The position numbers and the translations under genes are program-made. This document shows positions 11,221 to 22,867 of a stretch of 64,000 bases of DNA, piece after piece (within the stretch, counting starts at the first letter, position 1; every line of letters begins with the position of its first letter). The notes beneath the pieces are model-generated. The model was not told the origin of the DNA. It made no database searches and saw only the letters and a list, made by a program, of their open reading frames with translations. The DNA comes from Cryptomeria japonica (Eukaryota > Streptophyta > Pinopsida > Cupressales > Cupressaceae), in NCBI RefSeq assembly GCF_030272615.1, contig NC_081413.1:718409867-718473866 (forward strand), written 5' to 3'.

Positions 11221-12288
11221 GTCACCATACCGCAAGATGAAGGTGCTCAGCTGTTAATAGCCGCGACTTGGTGACTGATGAGCTGGCATGCCAGGTGGCA
11301 CCGAGGTAAGCACTAAGAAAGTCATGAGATGCCATGGGGAAGACCCAACAGTGGTGATGTGGCAAACCAGATGGAAAGTGAATTTTGAGTGGACCGTGGT
11401 TTTGATGGATCATTGGAGGACTCACTGAAGGCATTAGTTTCATCAACATAGAGGGTGTCGATGAAACTAAGATTTTGATAAGACGTGTAAGAAGTTCATC
11501 GAATGCTCGGTTCAATTGACAAAGGCACAACGAAGAAATTTCAACCAGTTTCATTGAAAAGTGAAGGCATCAGTGAAACTGTGGTTTCGATGAGACACAA
11601 AAATGGTTAGCCGAAGAGGAAGTTTGGCTGAAAGGATGATACCAAACAAACCAAAGAAGGTGGTGGATCCGGTGGAGATGACTTGGTTGTCTAGGTGGGT
11701 CAAGTGGCGAATTACAGTTTGACAAATGGTAGGCCTAACTGGACAGGTGGAGTCCAGGTATATCTAAGAGTGAATACAGAGATGCCACGCATTGACACCA
11801 TCGCATAGGCAAGAGTCATTCAGAGAAGCTAAAGTCCAAGCAGGTTAAGAGGATCTAACGGCTGGGCGAGATGATTCAATGATTGTCGCCATACCGCAGG
11901 ATGAAAGTTCTCACCAAACACCCCATACGACTTGGCAACAAAGCACGTGCACTAAAAGGGAAGTGGCTCAGGAGGTAAAGATTGAACTGCTTGAGGGAAG
12001 ATCTATGGCTATCACTATACCGCTATGTGAAAGTGCCCGATTGTTATCACATGCGACATAGCAACTGACCGGGTGGCAAGTCCAAGTGGCATCTAGATGG
12101 ATCCAAAGACAAATCAGGATGTGCCACATGTCGGGCCCACCAAAAGAAAAAGTGATAGAGGGAGCCACTTAGCCGAGGTAAAGAATGGGCAAGTCAGGAT
12201 AGATCGACGGTGATCCAAGGAAGATCAATGGTTGTTGCCAAGTCGCACTGGAAAGTTGCTCGATGGCTAATGGTTGCGACTTGGTGAC
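11221..12288 (+). repeat. B left LTR: hairpin-like subrepeats 2 to 5
   Basis: Units at 11221-11277, 11884-11937, 12010-12066 and 12232-12288 share a plan: gtcgccataccgc, a 25-35 base loop containing a form of 'gatgaaagtgctc', then gcgacttggcgac. The ends are inverted complements (GTCGCCA with TGGCGAC), so each unit can fold. A first unit is split by C1 (4238-4249 joined to 10925-10981). The right LTR has the same five in order. Confidence 0.7.
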
Positions 12289-12579
12289 CAAGTCGTGGGG
12301 CCCGATGGAAAAGAGGAGAAGTCTGGAGGAAATAAAGAACAAGCTAGCCAAGGAAGAAATAAAGAGCTTCATTCTAGTGGTGAACATAGGTGGTGCTGAG
12401 GTGGCAAGATAAGGGCCCCAAAATGAACTAGATGATGCCACATGGCAAAAATGCATGGCAGTTTCCTGCACGGCAAAATCCAAAGATTTAAATATGAATT
12501 ATGATTGTGGTGAGCAAGTAGAAAATTAAATGGCCAACCTGCAGACGGATTGATGACTAAAGGACTATGTTTTGCCAAA

Positions 12580-12587
12580 TATATAAG
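12580..12587 (+). promoter_or_regulatory. Candidate TATA box of B
   Basis: TATATAAG followed by 'tgttatatatcattggaaag'. The same site is at 55398-55405 in the right LTR, and the second half is shared with solo LTR S near 52812. It is the best promoter-like site in this LTR, but only by sequence. Confidence 0.35.
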
Positions 12588-13592
12588 TGTTATATATCAT
12601 TGGAAAGCTATGGATCCAAGGAATATGATTTTGTAGTCAAGTATAACCCATGATAGGTATTTTTGGGGTAGTTACCTCAGGATCTTAGATTGGATTTTTT
12701 AGCCAGAGAGATTGGATGTTTTGCAGGCCATGTTGTGCAAAACAGTTATTACTGAAGGACAAGGTAGTTTCTATGGTTAGAGAATGAGATCTGATTCTAT
12801 CTTCCATGCCTTATTATTCGAGAGTCTTCTCATTTTGTAAGGGTTCTAGTTTTTTTGTGAGCAAGGCTCCATAATTTTGGTTTCCAGTTCTGAGCTTTTT
12901 GCCAAATTTGTAATACAATGTCCCTTTTCAAGAAATAGAGGATCTTCTTGCTGAAAATGTTTTCTGTTGCAAGTCACATATATGTAAGGCATATATACAA
13001 TTTATCGGATTGTCTCTAGGCCTTCTCTTGTTTTCAATAAATCCAGCCTTCAAGGGAGTTTGGGTTTATCCTCTCAAAGTGGGAGTGTAATGGTTGTTCA
13101 TAGGTACTTTTCAAGGAAGAGTTCAAATTCTATGAGCAATCATTTTGGATTCGGGATAATGTTTGGATATGTATGATCCTCTATTGGAGTTTAGAATGTA
13201 TTAATGCCAAGAATTAGTGCAGGGATATCTTTCTCAATAAATTGGATTTGCAATAGAAGTTTTTATTTACAGTTTGATGTATGACTCCATGCGCTTGGAT
13301 AAAGCACTGGTCTTGCAGATACTGGGGATTCTCAGAGATTTTAAAATAACAAGTATCCATTTGTTTTATGTTTGTAGTTTTAGATGTTCCATCTATCTCA
13401 TGCTCCAATCTTGTTGATATATCAATGTAGGTCTAGCCCATCTGTAGTAACCTCCTTGTTGTTGAGCCTTGTGAGATCTATCTGCTTTTGTTGATACCAT
13501 ATGTCTATAACTGGTTGTATTTTATGCATCAAAGGGTGTCCCCCCTAGGTTTAGCAGAACCAGAAGTGTAGGAGGATCATTAGGATCCTGTG

Positions 13593-13598
13593 TTTTTT
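13593..13598 (-). terminator. LINE A-tail with polyadenylation signal
   Basis: The minus strand ends TCCTTAATAAAAAA. AATAAA merges with the A-run, and B sequence follows directly. Confidence 0.6.
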
Positions 13599-13877
13599 AT
13601 TAAGGAAAATCAGGTTTTAAGGGACCCGGAACCCACTTATATAACGAAAAGATAAGCAAATAGAGAAACTAGAGAAGACAGAACAAAGAGAGAAAGGCTG
13701 CAAAGGAACAACACATAAGACAAAAGCCAAAGTAAAGAACAGCAAGAGGCCAGCGAGAGAATGGCACACCTAAAAAAAAATTACATTTCAGGTGAAAATA
13801 TTTATAGTCTCTTCTGCATCCTTGACCATCATCATCATCACATTTGTTGCCTCTTTCAGGTCTTTATTTTCTTGCAT

Positions 13878-15767
13878 CTATTGATTGCCTTTAGTCTTCA
13901 TCTCCAACTCACTTGCATTTTGCCTAGTTCTACGTCTGGAGGAGTGTTGAACAGAACTAGAAGTTGACTCGTCATCAATAATCATAGTTTCTTTATTCTT
14001 CTTATCCTTCTCTAGACAAGAAACCAACACATTCATGTTTTGAGAGGACACCTTCAACACATCCAAACTATGCTCCATGAATTTCCTCAAAGCAATCTCA
14101 GTTTTTTGAATCCGATTGTTTATCAAACCATTATCAGATTCACCCTTTTCTTTGAGAATCCTCACCACATCCTCTAGGTGCTTCAAATCTCCCTTTATAA
14201 TCTCATTTTCTGACCAATCCAAAATTTCTTTTTCATCCTCTACAACACTAGTATCTTCTGCATTGTCCTCTTTACCTTTAATATTGATGTCCTTAACCAA
14301 ATTGTCAATTTTAAAATCCAGCTCTCTCTGTTTTTCCTAAATGCTACTGATGTTATCAACCACCCACTTCTGGAAATTGAACATTTCCAGAGTGTTGTTT
14401 CTAGCAACATTTAGAATGGAATTTGCATTCTCTATATCCGAGGTAGAATCCTTAGACCTAGGGTTTCCCTCCTCAATGTTATGTTGAGCATCATCCTTGT
14501 TATCCAAAACATAGGGATTATCCTTCACCTCTGACTCTTCAACATCCTCTTCTCTCTGCTCATTAACTTTGTACCCTTCCTCACCCTCAACCTCCTTCTC
14601 CTTCTCATTCTCTGCCTCTTCTTCCACCTCCTTCTCCTGCTCCTGCTCACAACCAGCATTCTCTTCAGTGTCTTTTTCACTAACCCTCGATTTCTTTTTA
14701 GGAGGAAGATTAGAAGAATCCTCATCAGAGTCAGAGCCATCATAATCCTCAAAAATATGGGCATTCTCCACAAAGGGATCATCCTTATTAGCCTTAGCTT
14801 TACCCTTAAGATGCTCATATATTAACAAAATAAGACCTTGGTGAGAAATGGGGTAGGAATTAGGTTTCTCAGCATGGTCATTCAAACTACCATTAAGGGA
14901 TGAGACCAAGTAGAAGGGAAGAGAAAAATTAGAGCCATGGCGAAAATGGTTAAGGCTAACAAAGTGGTAATTGTAGAGTTTTGAAAAACTACCATCAACC
15001 GTAAGATACTCCATTAACACTTTCAACATTTTCTGCCAGAAAGATTTTACCTAGTTAGGGAGATAATAGGAAGCATTATCCTTTTTGGTGAGCCAAGCCC
15101 TTTCTTCTTCATTTTTGGGGAAATTCTTGATGGCTTCCACCGAGAACTTGCAGTCTCTATAAAAATTGATGCCATCCTTCTGCAAACTGGTTACCTCAGC
15201 CACCAAATCTTCATCCACTTTCTAGCTCTGATCGAAAAGAGTAACTTTATTATTTTTTCAGCCCTTGGAAAAACCACGGGAAATGGACTTCTTTCTCCCA
15301 TGCAATTTCTCCATATAATCGGTGAAGCTGTATCTGTGCAACCTTCTCCAAATTTTCCTTTCACCTTTCCAGCTATCATAGCTGGTAGGCTCATTACAGT
15401 TGAGATTTCCTCCCATAATGTGATAGTTGTTCAAGTCGAAACCCTCAAAGGAGCATAAACTAACCAAATACTGAAGAATAGAGATGCTAGAACCGAAAAC
15501 CAAAGTGATTTTCTTGTTTTTCAAGTAGCCTTCTAAAACATGCAAATTAATCCAACAATTAATATGATAAGGCCCTTCACACCAATACTCATTATCATGA
15601 TGCCTGAGATAGGTAATCAACTGACAATCCACCTCACTCCAAAATCTATCATTGAAGTCCGAACCCAGAAAGGTAATAATGAAATTAATATGTACCATGG
15701 ACTCTGTCATAAAATAATTGCTCTCGAACTCTATTCTTACATGATGACTCTCCGATATAATTAGCAT
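13878..15767 (-). pseudogene. LINE ORF3: unknown protein downstream of RNase H
   Basis: One minus-strand frame of about 630 codons, overlapping the end of RNase H by about 80 bp and shifted relative to it. It is interrupted by four stops (near 15258, 15221, 15047 and 14337). The N-terminal part (from MLIISESHHVRIEFES) has aromatic-rich segments such as INFIITFLGSDFNDRFW and ITYLRHHDNEYWCEG. The middle includes LTVDGSFSKLYNYHFVSLNH. The C-terminal part is strongly acidic (SDSDEDSSNLPPKKKSRV, then Glu-rich runs) with coiled-coil-like stretches and a basic end (SSRRRTRQNASELE). I recognise no family. KKKSR could be a nuclear localisation signal. It may be a captured host gene or a LINE-specific accessory protein. 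Confidence 0.6.
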
Positions 15768-17527
15768 CCTCCACTAGAATGACCCCCTCATTTGTTAACA
15801 AATCAGCTACCCTATTACCTTCCCTAAAGGTATGGGTAATAATCACATTATCATAGGCGTCTAACAAATTTTGCACATTATCAATGATATTTTTGATATT
15901 CCAAGAAGGGGAACTAATACCTTTAATAGCCTAAATTATATTAAGGGAGTCCCCCTTCAGCCAAATTCTTTTAAAATTAAATCTCTGAACAAGCTGAAGA
16001 CATTTTAACATTGCCAGAGCTTCTCCCACATGGTTGTTTTGAACTCCAAAGGGAGAGGCAATCACAGAAACACAAAAGCCATAAGAGTTTCTGATGACCC
16101 CTCCCCCTCCAGCATTCCTTGGATTCCCTTTAGCTGCACCATCAAAGTTCACTTTAACCCAATCATGAGGGAACCTCCACACAACATTATCTCTTCTACT
16201 CTTCATATCATACTTCCAGACCTTATGTATCAAATTCCATTCAGTTAGAATTCTTTTCTCATTATCAATCATGTCAATATAACTATGCTGCTTGTTTCTT
16301 TTGTAAATGGTATTGATGTTTTCTTTAATAGCCCTACCAATCTTTTCAAAAACCATCTGAGAAGAAAACTTAGTCTCCCTAAAAATTCTATTGTTTCTCT
16401 CCTGAGAAGAAAACTTAGTCTCCCTAAAAATTCTATTGTTTCCCTCCTTCCAAATATGCCAACAGGTCATAGGAAGGACAAAGAACCAGAGGGTCTTAAT
16501 CAAGGGAAACTTGGTAGGGAAAATATAGTGCTAAAGGACTTCCTTAATACTATTCTGCATTACCCAATCAACTCTCCATTACGTCCATACTTTACCCCAG
16601 ATCTCCCAGGTAAAAGAACGGTGAATAAACAAATGATCCATAGACTCAACCTCTTTCTGACATAACTCACACCTATTAGGAATCATGAATCCTCTTCATA
16701 CCAGGTTATCAATGGTAAGTATCTTGTTGTGAGTTGCAAGGCAAAAAAACATGTTAACTTTAGGAATGAGGAATCTATTCCAAACTTTAGTCCATATAGG
16801 GTTGCAGGCCTCAGTAGCTATTTTTCTATAACCAGAGGCAATAATAAAAATACCCCTAGGATTACTCTTCCATAAGAAGACATCATCAGAATATTTGATG
16901 ACAGAAAAAAAAAGCAAATCATGCTAGAGCGAAGAAAATCTAGCATAAACCGCATCAAGTCTAACCCATTTATTCTCCTCCCAATTATTACAGACCATAG
17001 AACCAAACCTCCTTTTACAGTCTTCAATGAAATGGCTACAATCCTAATTAAAAAGAGGCTCATCTTTGAGCCAAGAATCCTCCCAAAATCTGATTTTGTT
17101 ACCTTTACCAAGGACCCATGTAGCTCCAGCTTTAGCAACTTTAATAGATTTGATCATACTATTCCATATAAAAGATCTAGCAGGGATATCTTCATAATAG
17201 AGAAGGGAATGAATGGGCTGATTATGTATGTATTTGTCAAACCACACCCTACTCCAATATCTCTTAATACCATATGCCCTCCAAATCTATTTGGCTAACA
17301 AAGCTTTATTGAAAGGTTTAAGAGATTTAATACCTAACCCCCCATTGCTTTTAGGACAATAGACTTTATCCCAGGCAACCTAAGCAATCCTTTTCTTATC
17401 TTCCACACCAGACCAAAGAAATATTTTCTGATTTTTTTCTAAAGCTTCTGCAAATTTGACCAGTATACTAAACAAACTAAGAGCATAAATACGCAAATTC
17501 TGAAGAGTGGCTTGAAGAAGCTGACGC
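15685..17527 (-). pseudogene. LINE ORF2 C-terminal half: RT tail, zf-RVT and RNase H
   Basis: Minus-strand reading resumes left of C2 with LLQATLQNLRIYALSLFS and FLWSGVEDKKRIA, the usual region after LINE reverse transcriptase. Next comes VWFDKYIHNQPIHSL, WVLGKGNKIRFWEDSWL and the zf-RVT-type segment (about 16700-16920). RNase H begins near 16140 with VNFDGAAKGNPRNAGGGGVI, then GEALAMLKCLQL and LKGDSLNII, and ends HTFREGNRVADLLTNEG near 15770. The catalytic Asp, Glu and Asp positions are present. Stops occur at about 15931 and in the upstream linker. A 36-bp stretch ('agaagaaaacttagtctccc') is tandemly duplicated at about 16358-16440. Confidence 0.88.
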
Positions 17528-18651
17528 TGTTGGCATTTTTGATGATGTTGTTGTGATTGTCATTGATGGGCACACACTTGCTTTGAGATCATTTTTTGTA
17601 TGTATGAGTTATGCTCAATCAGTATTTGTTCCAACCGGTATTATGTATTATAGTCTTTAGACTATCGGTGTTTTACAGAAAGTGTTTACCGATCCCAAGC
17701 GGTATGAAGACCCAAGCGGTATGAAGACCTCAAGTGGTTTGAGGATCCCAAAGCGGTACGAAGAAACAAAGCGATTGTTATCATTTTTCCCAGTCTTCAT
17801 TTTGGCAAATCAGTAATTGGTAAAATGTGTGAACCGATAATTGGTAAAATATGTGAACCGGTAATAGGTAAATGTATGAACTGGTATTAGTCTGTGATGA
17901 GTTACCAACCGGTATTATTTTTGTGATGAGTTATCATCCACTGATACTTTGGTGGTGATTCTGTGTTGTGTTACCAAATGTGTCCAAATGCACTGAACCT
18001 AGGAACTTGCAATGTAATCCTATTGGACTGACATGAAATCAGATTCCTTTATAAGGACATCATGTCTAGGGTTTTAAAGGGTTGTTAGGGTTTTGTGTGG
18101 TTGATGAGGTTTTTGCATGTGCGATCACAGAAGAAGATTAGGTTTGTGTGAAGAAACAGACTGTGAAGATTTTGAAGACTAAAGTAATGCTAAGATGCAT
18201 TAGCAATGAGCTATCAAGGATCTAACCAAGCATACTGTGCTAGTATTTAGATCACCCACTTGTTGATTACTCACATCTTCAACAAGTTTGTAACCCTTAA
18301 CCGGGTAGGCCTGGAAAAGCCTTTGTAAATCCTCTAACAATGTGGTTAACAACTGTGGATCTAAAATCCTCTCACAAGTTAGTCTTTAACCGGACTTATC
18401 TCCTAATAGAGATTGAGATTCCTAACAGGATCTGTTCTGGTAAAAAACATTGTATGACCTTAATAGGTCTGACCTTAACCGGTCTGGTTACTATTCTGCA
18501 GATAGTTACTTGTGAGTTTCATCTCACCATGGTTTTTCCCATTTGGGTTTCCACGTCAAAACTATTATACCAGTTTACTGCTAAACTATTTAAGTGTTTA
18601 AGTTCAGTATTTATTGGTATACTAATTCACCCCCCCTCTTAGTAATGATCA
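17528..18651 (+). repeat. C2 5' LTR
   Basis: Starts TGTTGGCATTTTTGATG and ends GTAATGATCA before the primer site. It has a 17-bp tandem duplication ('aagcggtatgaagaccc', about 17697-17730) that the 3' LTR lacks. It also lacks about 75 bp present in the 3' LTR between 'catcaaaa' and 'actgttatacc'. Confidence 0.92.
18048..18056 (+). promoter_or_regulatory. Candidate TATA box of C2
   Basis: TTTATAAGG about 600 bp before the end of the LTR, repeated at 25619-25627 in the 3' LTR. Candidate only. Confidence 0.35.
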
Positions 18652-18652
18652 A

Positions 18653-18666
18653 TTGGTATCAGAGCC
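18653..18666 (+). other. C2 primer binding site
   Basis: TTGGTATCAGAGCC, one base after the LTR end. It is complementary to the 3' end of initiator Met tRNA. Confidence 0.88.
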
Positions 18667-18701
18667 AACCTTTCTATAAGTCTAACCACTTGGAAGGAGA
18701 T

Positions 18702-18914
18702 ATGGGGGAATACACTGTGAGGGAACTTACTCATCATCTCACTCAGACTGAGAAAGCCTTTGATGAACTCAAAGTCAAATATAAAGCCTCTCTAGCAAAG
18801 AGAAGAGAGAATACTGAGAAACTGATGGAGCTTACTGAAAATAGTTCTTTTGATGAAGCAGACATGGAAGCCCTAGTTGAAAAAGTTGAAAAACTGAATG
18901 AATCTAATGCTAAC
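18702..18914 (+). pseudogene. C2 ORF, N-terminal piece
   Basis: The ATG at 18702 is the first after the primer site. The 71 codons read MGEYTVRELTHHLTQTEKAF and continue with a charged helical segment (ELKVKYKASLAKRRENTEKL, ALVEKVEKLNESNA) that looks like a coiled coil. C3-1 interrupts it at 18914. The rest probably continues after 22867. It has no CCHC knuckle or UBN2-like motif, so it is not a normal copia gag. It could be a highly diverged capsid-like protein or an unrelated captured one. Confidence 0.55.
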
Positions 18915-21462
18915 TGTTGGTATTATAACAAGCAAGGAGAGATTGTTGGCATTTCAATAAGGATATTGAGAAGGTTGTTGATGATTATGGATATAATTGA
19001 TTAAGGATGTTTTACTATCTTAATATTAGTATTTTGTCATTGATGTCAACAAATTGATTTTCTAATTCAGTATGATGTTGCCATATCTTGAGAAGTATGA
19101 TTTGATGAGTATAAAGATGTTGGTAAAAGACACAGAAAGAATATGATGATGTTAGGTCCCAGAGACAACTGAGAGGGGGGGGAGGGGGGGTGAATCAGTT
19201 GTCAAATAAATTCAAACCAAAAACTAATTAACCAACTTAATGCTTAATACCAGTAAACTAGTTAAGTATGTCGGTAGATAGTGTTAACAGCAAATTGCTA
19301 TATCAGTAAGAATTAATGCATGCAACATAAACATAAAGTCATCCACAACACATGACACCAATATTTGTATGTGGAAACCCTGTAAGGGGAAAAACCACGG
19401 TGGGAAACCTTACCCACAATTAGATGATACTACTACAGATAGTAAGTGTGCATAAATGGGGTCTGCACATGCAGAAAGGCCAACATCCTAGAGCTCACTG
19501 CTCAATCACAAAATGGGAGTCACACTGACTTCAATTGGATGGTTAAATCTAGTAAGAATGTACTGTACAAAATATGCTAGATTTAGTATCAGTGTAATGC
19601 TGATATGCTTTCACAAAAACCTAACTTCACCTTCAAATGATGTATTCATGTATATCCCTTCTTGATCTCGCATATACCTTCACTCAATTCTTTTTCGCAT
19701 TCCACACTTGATCTTACAAATAAGATCTTACATTTATACCATACCCTAAGACCAATTTTAGTAGGTCGGCTCTACAAGATATTACAATAAAAATATTTTA
19801 CAAACAATATAATATCTGATGCAATAACCGATTAAACATGTCGGCTTAATGCATTTACAACAATAATAAATAATCTCCATAGCATGTCATGCTGATCTGG
19901 AAAAGATAAACCTGCTGGTGTAACCCTAGATAACCTGGACCTATTTGCTGGTAAAAGAAAATATGCAAATATGAATATACCAATGATTAATTCTTCAAAA
20001 CAAAGTGTTCACATGATGTCTTTGACATTACCAAGTGTCTTCCATATCATTGCAGGTACCGGTGAACAATATATCTTGTAGGTGAACCATATACCAGTAA
20101 TTGTTGCATAATTTACTTGCTTGCCGGTGAATGTTGCTGGATCTCCAAAGTAGATGTTGACATCAATGACAAAACCACACCAAAATACCAATAGATGAAT
20201 AAGGGGAGGAATAAAATATTCAATGGGCAACTATTACCGAGTTAGACAATGATGAGATCATGATGTTTAGATTGTTTTGATATCATACATATGTTACTAA
20301 TTGTAAGGTTAATACTATACTATGTTACCGAGCAAAGAACCTAGTCGGTAAACCCTAAGGTTATCGCTATCGGTTAATGAAGGCAGAATGTCTACCGAGA
20401 GAAGTTTAGTATTTACCAAGTTGCAACCGAGTAATAATAGAATGCATTAAATGATTACATGCATTATTTAATGAAGGAAGCTGATGAGCTGGCTATGATT
20501 AAATGATTGGTATGTCGTGAATGAAGTTTGTTAAAGAATCTATGGAAAAGTAAAATTGGCAGAAATATCTACAGCTTAGATTGAACCGCAATACCCTAGC
20601 AAAAGTTCCAAGAAATATATGCAAGTTCCAAGGTGGGGTAAAACATTTACAGATCGAAGGATATATTGAACCTGGTCAAAGTTTGAAGATCTGATGGCTA
20701 TGATTGATCATGGGAAATGTGATCAAGGAGATTAAGTGGTTAGCTATTGTTTATCAATAAGGAACTGTTGATAAACAATGTATGTGGGCAAGTGTATGCA
20801 CAGGGATGCTACATAGTGATTACCGAGTGCAGAAGCTTGAAGACCTATTTGAATAACAGAGTATAGAGACCAGCAGATAGACAAGATAAGTCCTAAATTG
20901 TATTGAGAAAATAAGAATCTTCTTTAGCATTTTAGATGTGAAGTTGCAGATAGATTTTTATTACTGTTATTTTTTGAAGTGACAAAAAATCTCTTAACCG
21001 AGTGGACTTAACAGTCTTATTTGTAAAAACCCTCTAGCAAGGTGACATTCTGATTGAGTGTTTGAAATCCTTTAACAAGGTCACTTCTCACAAGGTGAAA
21101 ATCCTAATAGATCTGAGGGAAATCCCTTAACTGAGTCACATCTAGCAATGTGTTTGTAATCTTTGACAGGATTTGCTTTTAATTGAGCATACTCTAGAAG
21201 AGTATATTTCTTAGTGGGTCCGAAATCCCATAGTGGTTTTTCCCTATTTGGGTTTCCACATTAAATCTGGTGTTATGAGTATTATGTTGTTTATATGTTT
21301 TTGAGTTTGCATGTTTAGCAGTTTTGGTTATATTACTGAAGCATATGTTACCGAGGTTGAATCTGATGTTTTTATGGAAGATTAAGTTTGTATGATTCAC
21401 CCCCCCCCCTCTCATCTTATTAGCTTGGCATCTGTACTTATCTTTAAGTATCAAAACTATCA
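18915..21462 (+). repeat. C3-1 5' LTR (interrupted by a solo LTR)
   Basis: Net length is about 1.50 kb after removing 19150-20193 and one target duplication. It carries the block 'accgagtggacttaacagtc', a C-run ('cacccccccccctctca') and ends AAAACTATCA. It has one copy of the 'aacctagtcggtaaaccct' block that is doubled in C3-2. The TATA-like site of C3-2 reads TATCAATA here, so it is probably lost. Confidence 0.9.
19150..20193 (-). mobile_element. Solo LTR of the C1 family
   Basis: A 1044-bp copy of the C1 LTR (plus-strand start TGTTAGGTCCCAGAGAC, end 'ccaaaataccaata') inside the C3-1 LTR. It is flanked by gatga at 19145-19149 and 20194-20198. The empty site is visible in C3-2 at about 42880-42900 ('aatatgatgaataagg'). 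The C1-type interior is gone, as expected after LTR-LTR recombination. Confidence 0.95.
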
Positions 21463-21463
21463 A

Positions 21464-21476
21464 TTGGTATCAGAGC
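21464..21476 (+). other. C3-1 primer binding site
   Basis: TTGGTATCAGAGC directly after the LTR, complementary to initiator Met tRNA. Confidence 0.87.
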
Positions 21477-21526
21477 TTTGGACTTTGGAAGAAAAGTTTA
21501 AGGGTACTTGAGGCAAAGATCCAAAG

Positions 21527-22867
21527 ATGTATAAGAGGGATGCACTGAAGCTGAACAAGTCAAGTTTCTCTACATGGCAGAAAAGGATGAAGCTGCACCT
21601 ATCAGGAGTTGCAAAATATGTTGTATATTACTTAGAGAATGATTTCATTACACCGAGCACCTATCCATTGATAATGGAAGAGATAAAGGCAAAGCAAGAA
21701 TATATCCAAGCAATGATTGAAATAATATCTGCATTGACCGATTCAGAGTTTAATGATCTAGAAGGCTGCAATGATGCAAAGGCAATGTGGGACAAGCTCA
21801 TATCTATGTATGGTGGAGATGAACATGTTCAAAGAGAAAAAGTGGATAGTCTAAGAGGACAACTTGAATCTATGAGGATGAATGAAGGTGAGAACATAAC
21901 CTAGTACAGTACAAGACTAAAGGAGATTGTTAATCAAATCAAAGGAGCAGGTGGAACTATTGAAGAAAAGGATATAACAAGTAAGTTGTTAAGAACCCTT
22001 CTACCAGCTTATGCAATTCGAGTCTCTGCAATCAATGAATTGAGGTTTGTACCTAATATGCCAGTTTCTTTAGATGCTACTATTGGTAAGCTACATGCAT
22101 TTGAGCTAAGTAACTTTGATAACAGTGGGTCATCGGTAAATAAAGTTGAATCTGCATTTAGTTCTTTTCATCTTGATGAATCTAATGATTATAATGAAAC
22201 AAAGTATAAGTACTTTGAAGGAGATCACAATGGAGCAAGTGAAAGATTTCACAAGAACATGGAGGAAGTACACAAAATGTATGAGGAAATCAGAAAGCAA
22301 GAAGAGTTTGAAGCACTATTAGCCAGAAGGTTGCCGAGAGGCAAAGGTAAGTATAAAGGAAAAATACCTTTGAAATGTTTCAATTGTGATAAGATAGGAC
22401 ATATGGCTTCTAACTGTCCTGACAAAAATTCTACTGAAAAGAGAGATTATCGAGATGATAGACAAAAAGATAATCATTACAGAGGACACTGAGACTTCAG
22501 AAGAAGAGATAGAAAGACATGCTTAAAAGCCGATGAGGAATCCAATGATGATAAATCAGATGAAACTGATTCAGAGGAAGTAGTTTATGTGGCTATCAAA
22601 GATGGATCAGATGAAGAAAGGTATGAAGAAAAAGCCCTAATATCTCACATAAATACTAATGATTCTTGGATCATAGATAGTGGATGCTCACATCACATGA
22701 CAAGTGATAAACACAAGTTTGTTATGTTAGAAGACTATGATGGAGGCTATGTAAGATTTGGTAATGATGCACCATGTCCAGTAAAAGGTAAAGGATCTAT
22801 AACACTTCTTGATAATGCAAGACGTAATGATGTTTATTGGGTTGAAGGTTTGAAATACAATTTGTTG
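21527..22867 (+). pseudogene. C3-1 gag and start of protease
   Basis: The ATG at 21527 opens MYKRDALKLNKSSFSTWQKR, a UBN2-type copia gag. Conserved stretches include LEGCNDAKAMWDKLISMYGG and LRTLLPAYAIRVSAI. An intact knuckle CFNCDKIGHMASNC is at about 22377-22418, and the protease motif WIIDSGCSHHMTSD at about 22667-22710. In-frame stops are TAG at 21902 and TGA at 22490, both at places where C3-2 or context suggests Gln or Arg. After 22867 the frame runs on without a stop into C2's protein. Confidence 0.92.

Larger units (their letters stand above)
18915..22867 (+). mobile_element. C3-1: 3'-truncated copia element inside C2
   Basis: Begins with the LTR start TGTTGGTATTATAAC and matches C3-2 through LTR, primer site, gag, zinc knuckle and protease. 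Similarity stops at 22867, where C3-2 continues into integrase. Integrase, RT, RNase H and the 3' LTR are missing. The sequence after 22867 belongs to C2's own ORF, so a deletion has removed the 3' half of C3-1 and possibly part of C2. Confidence 0.88.
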
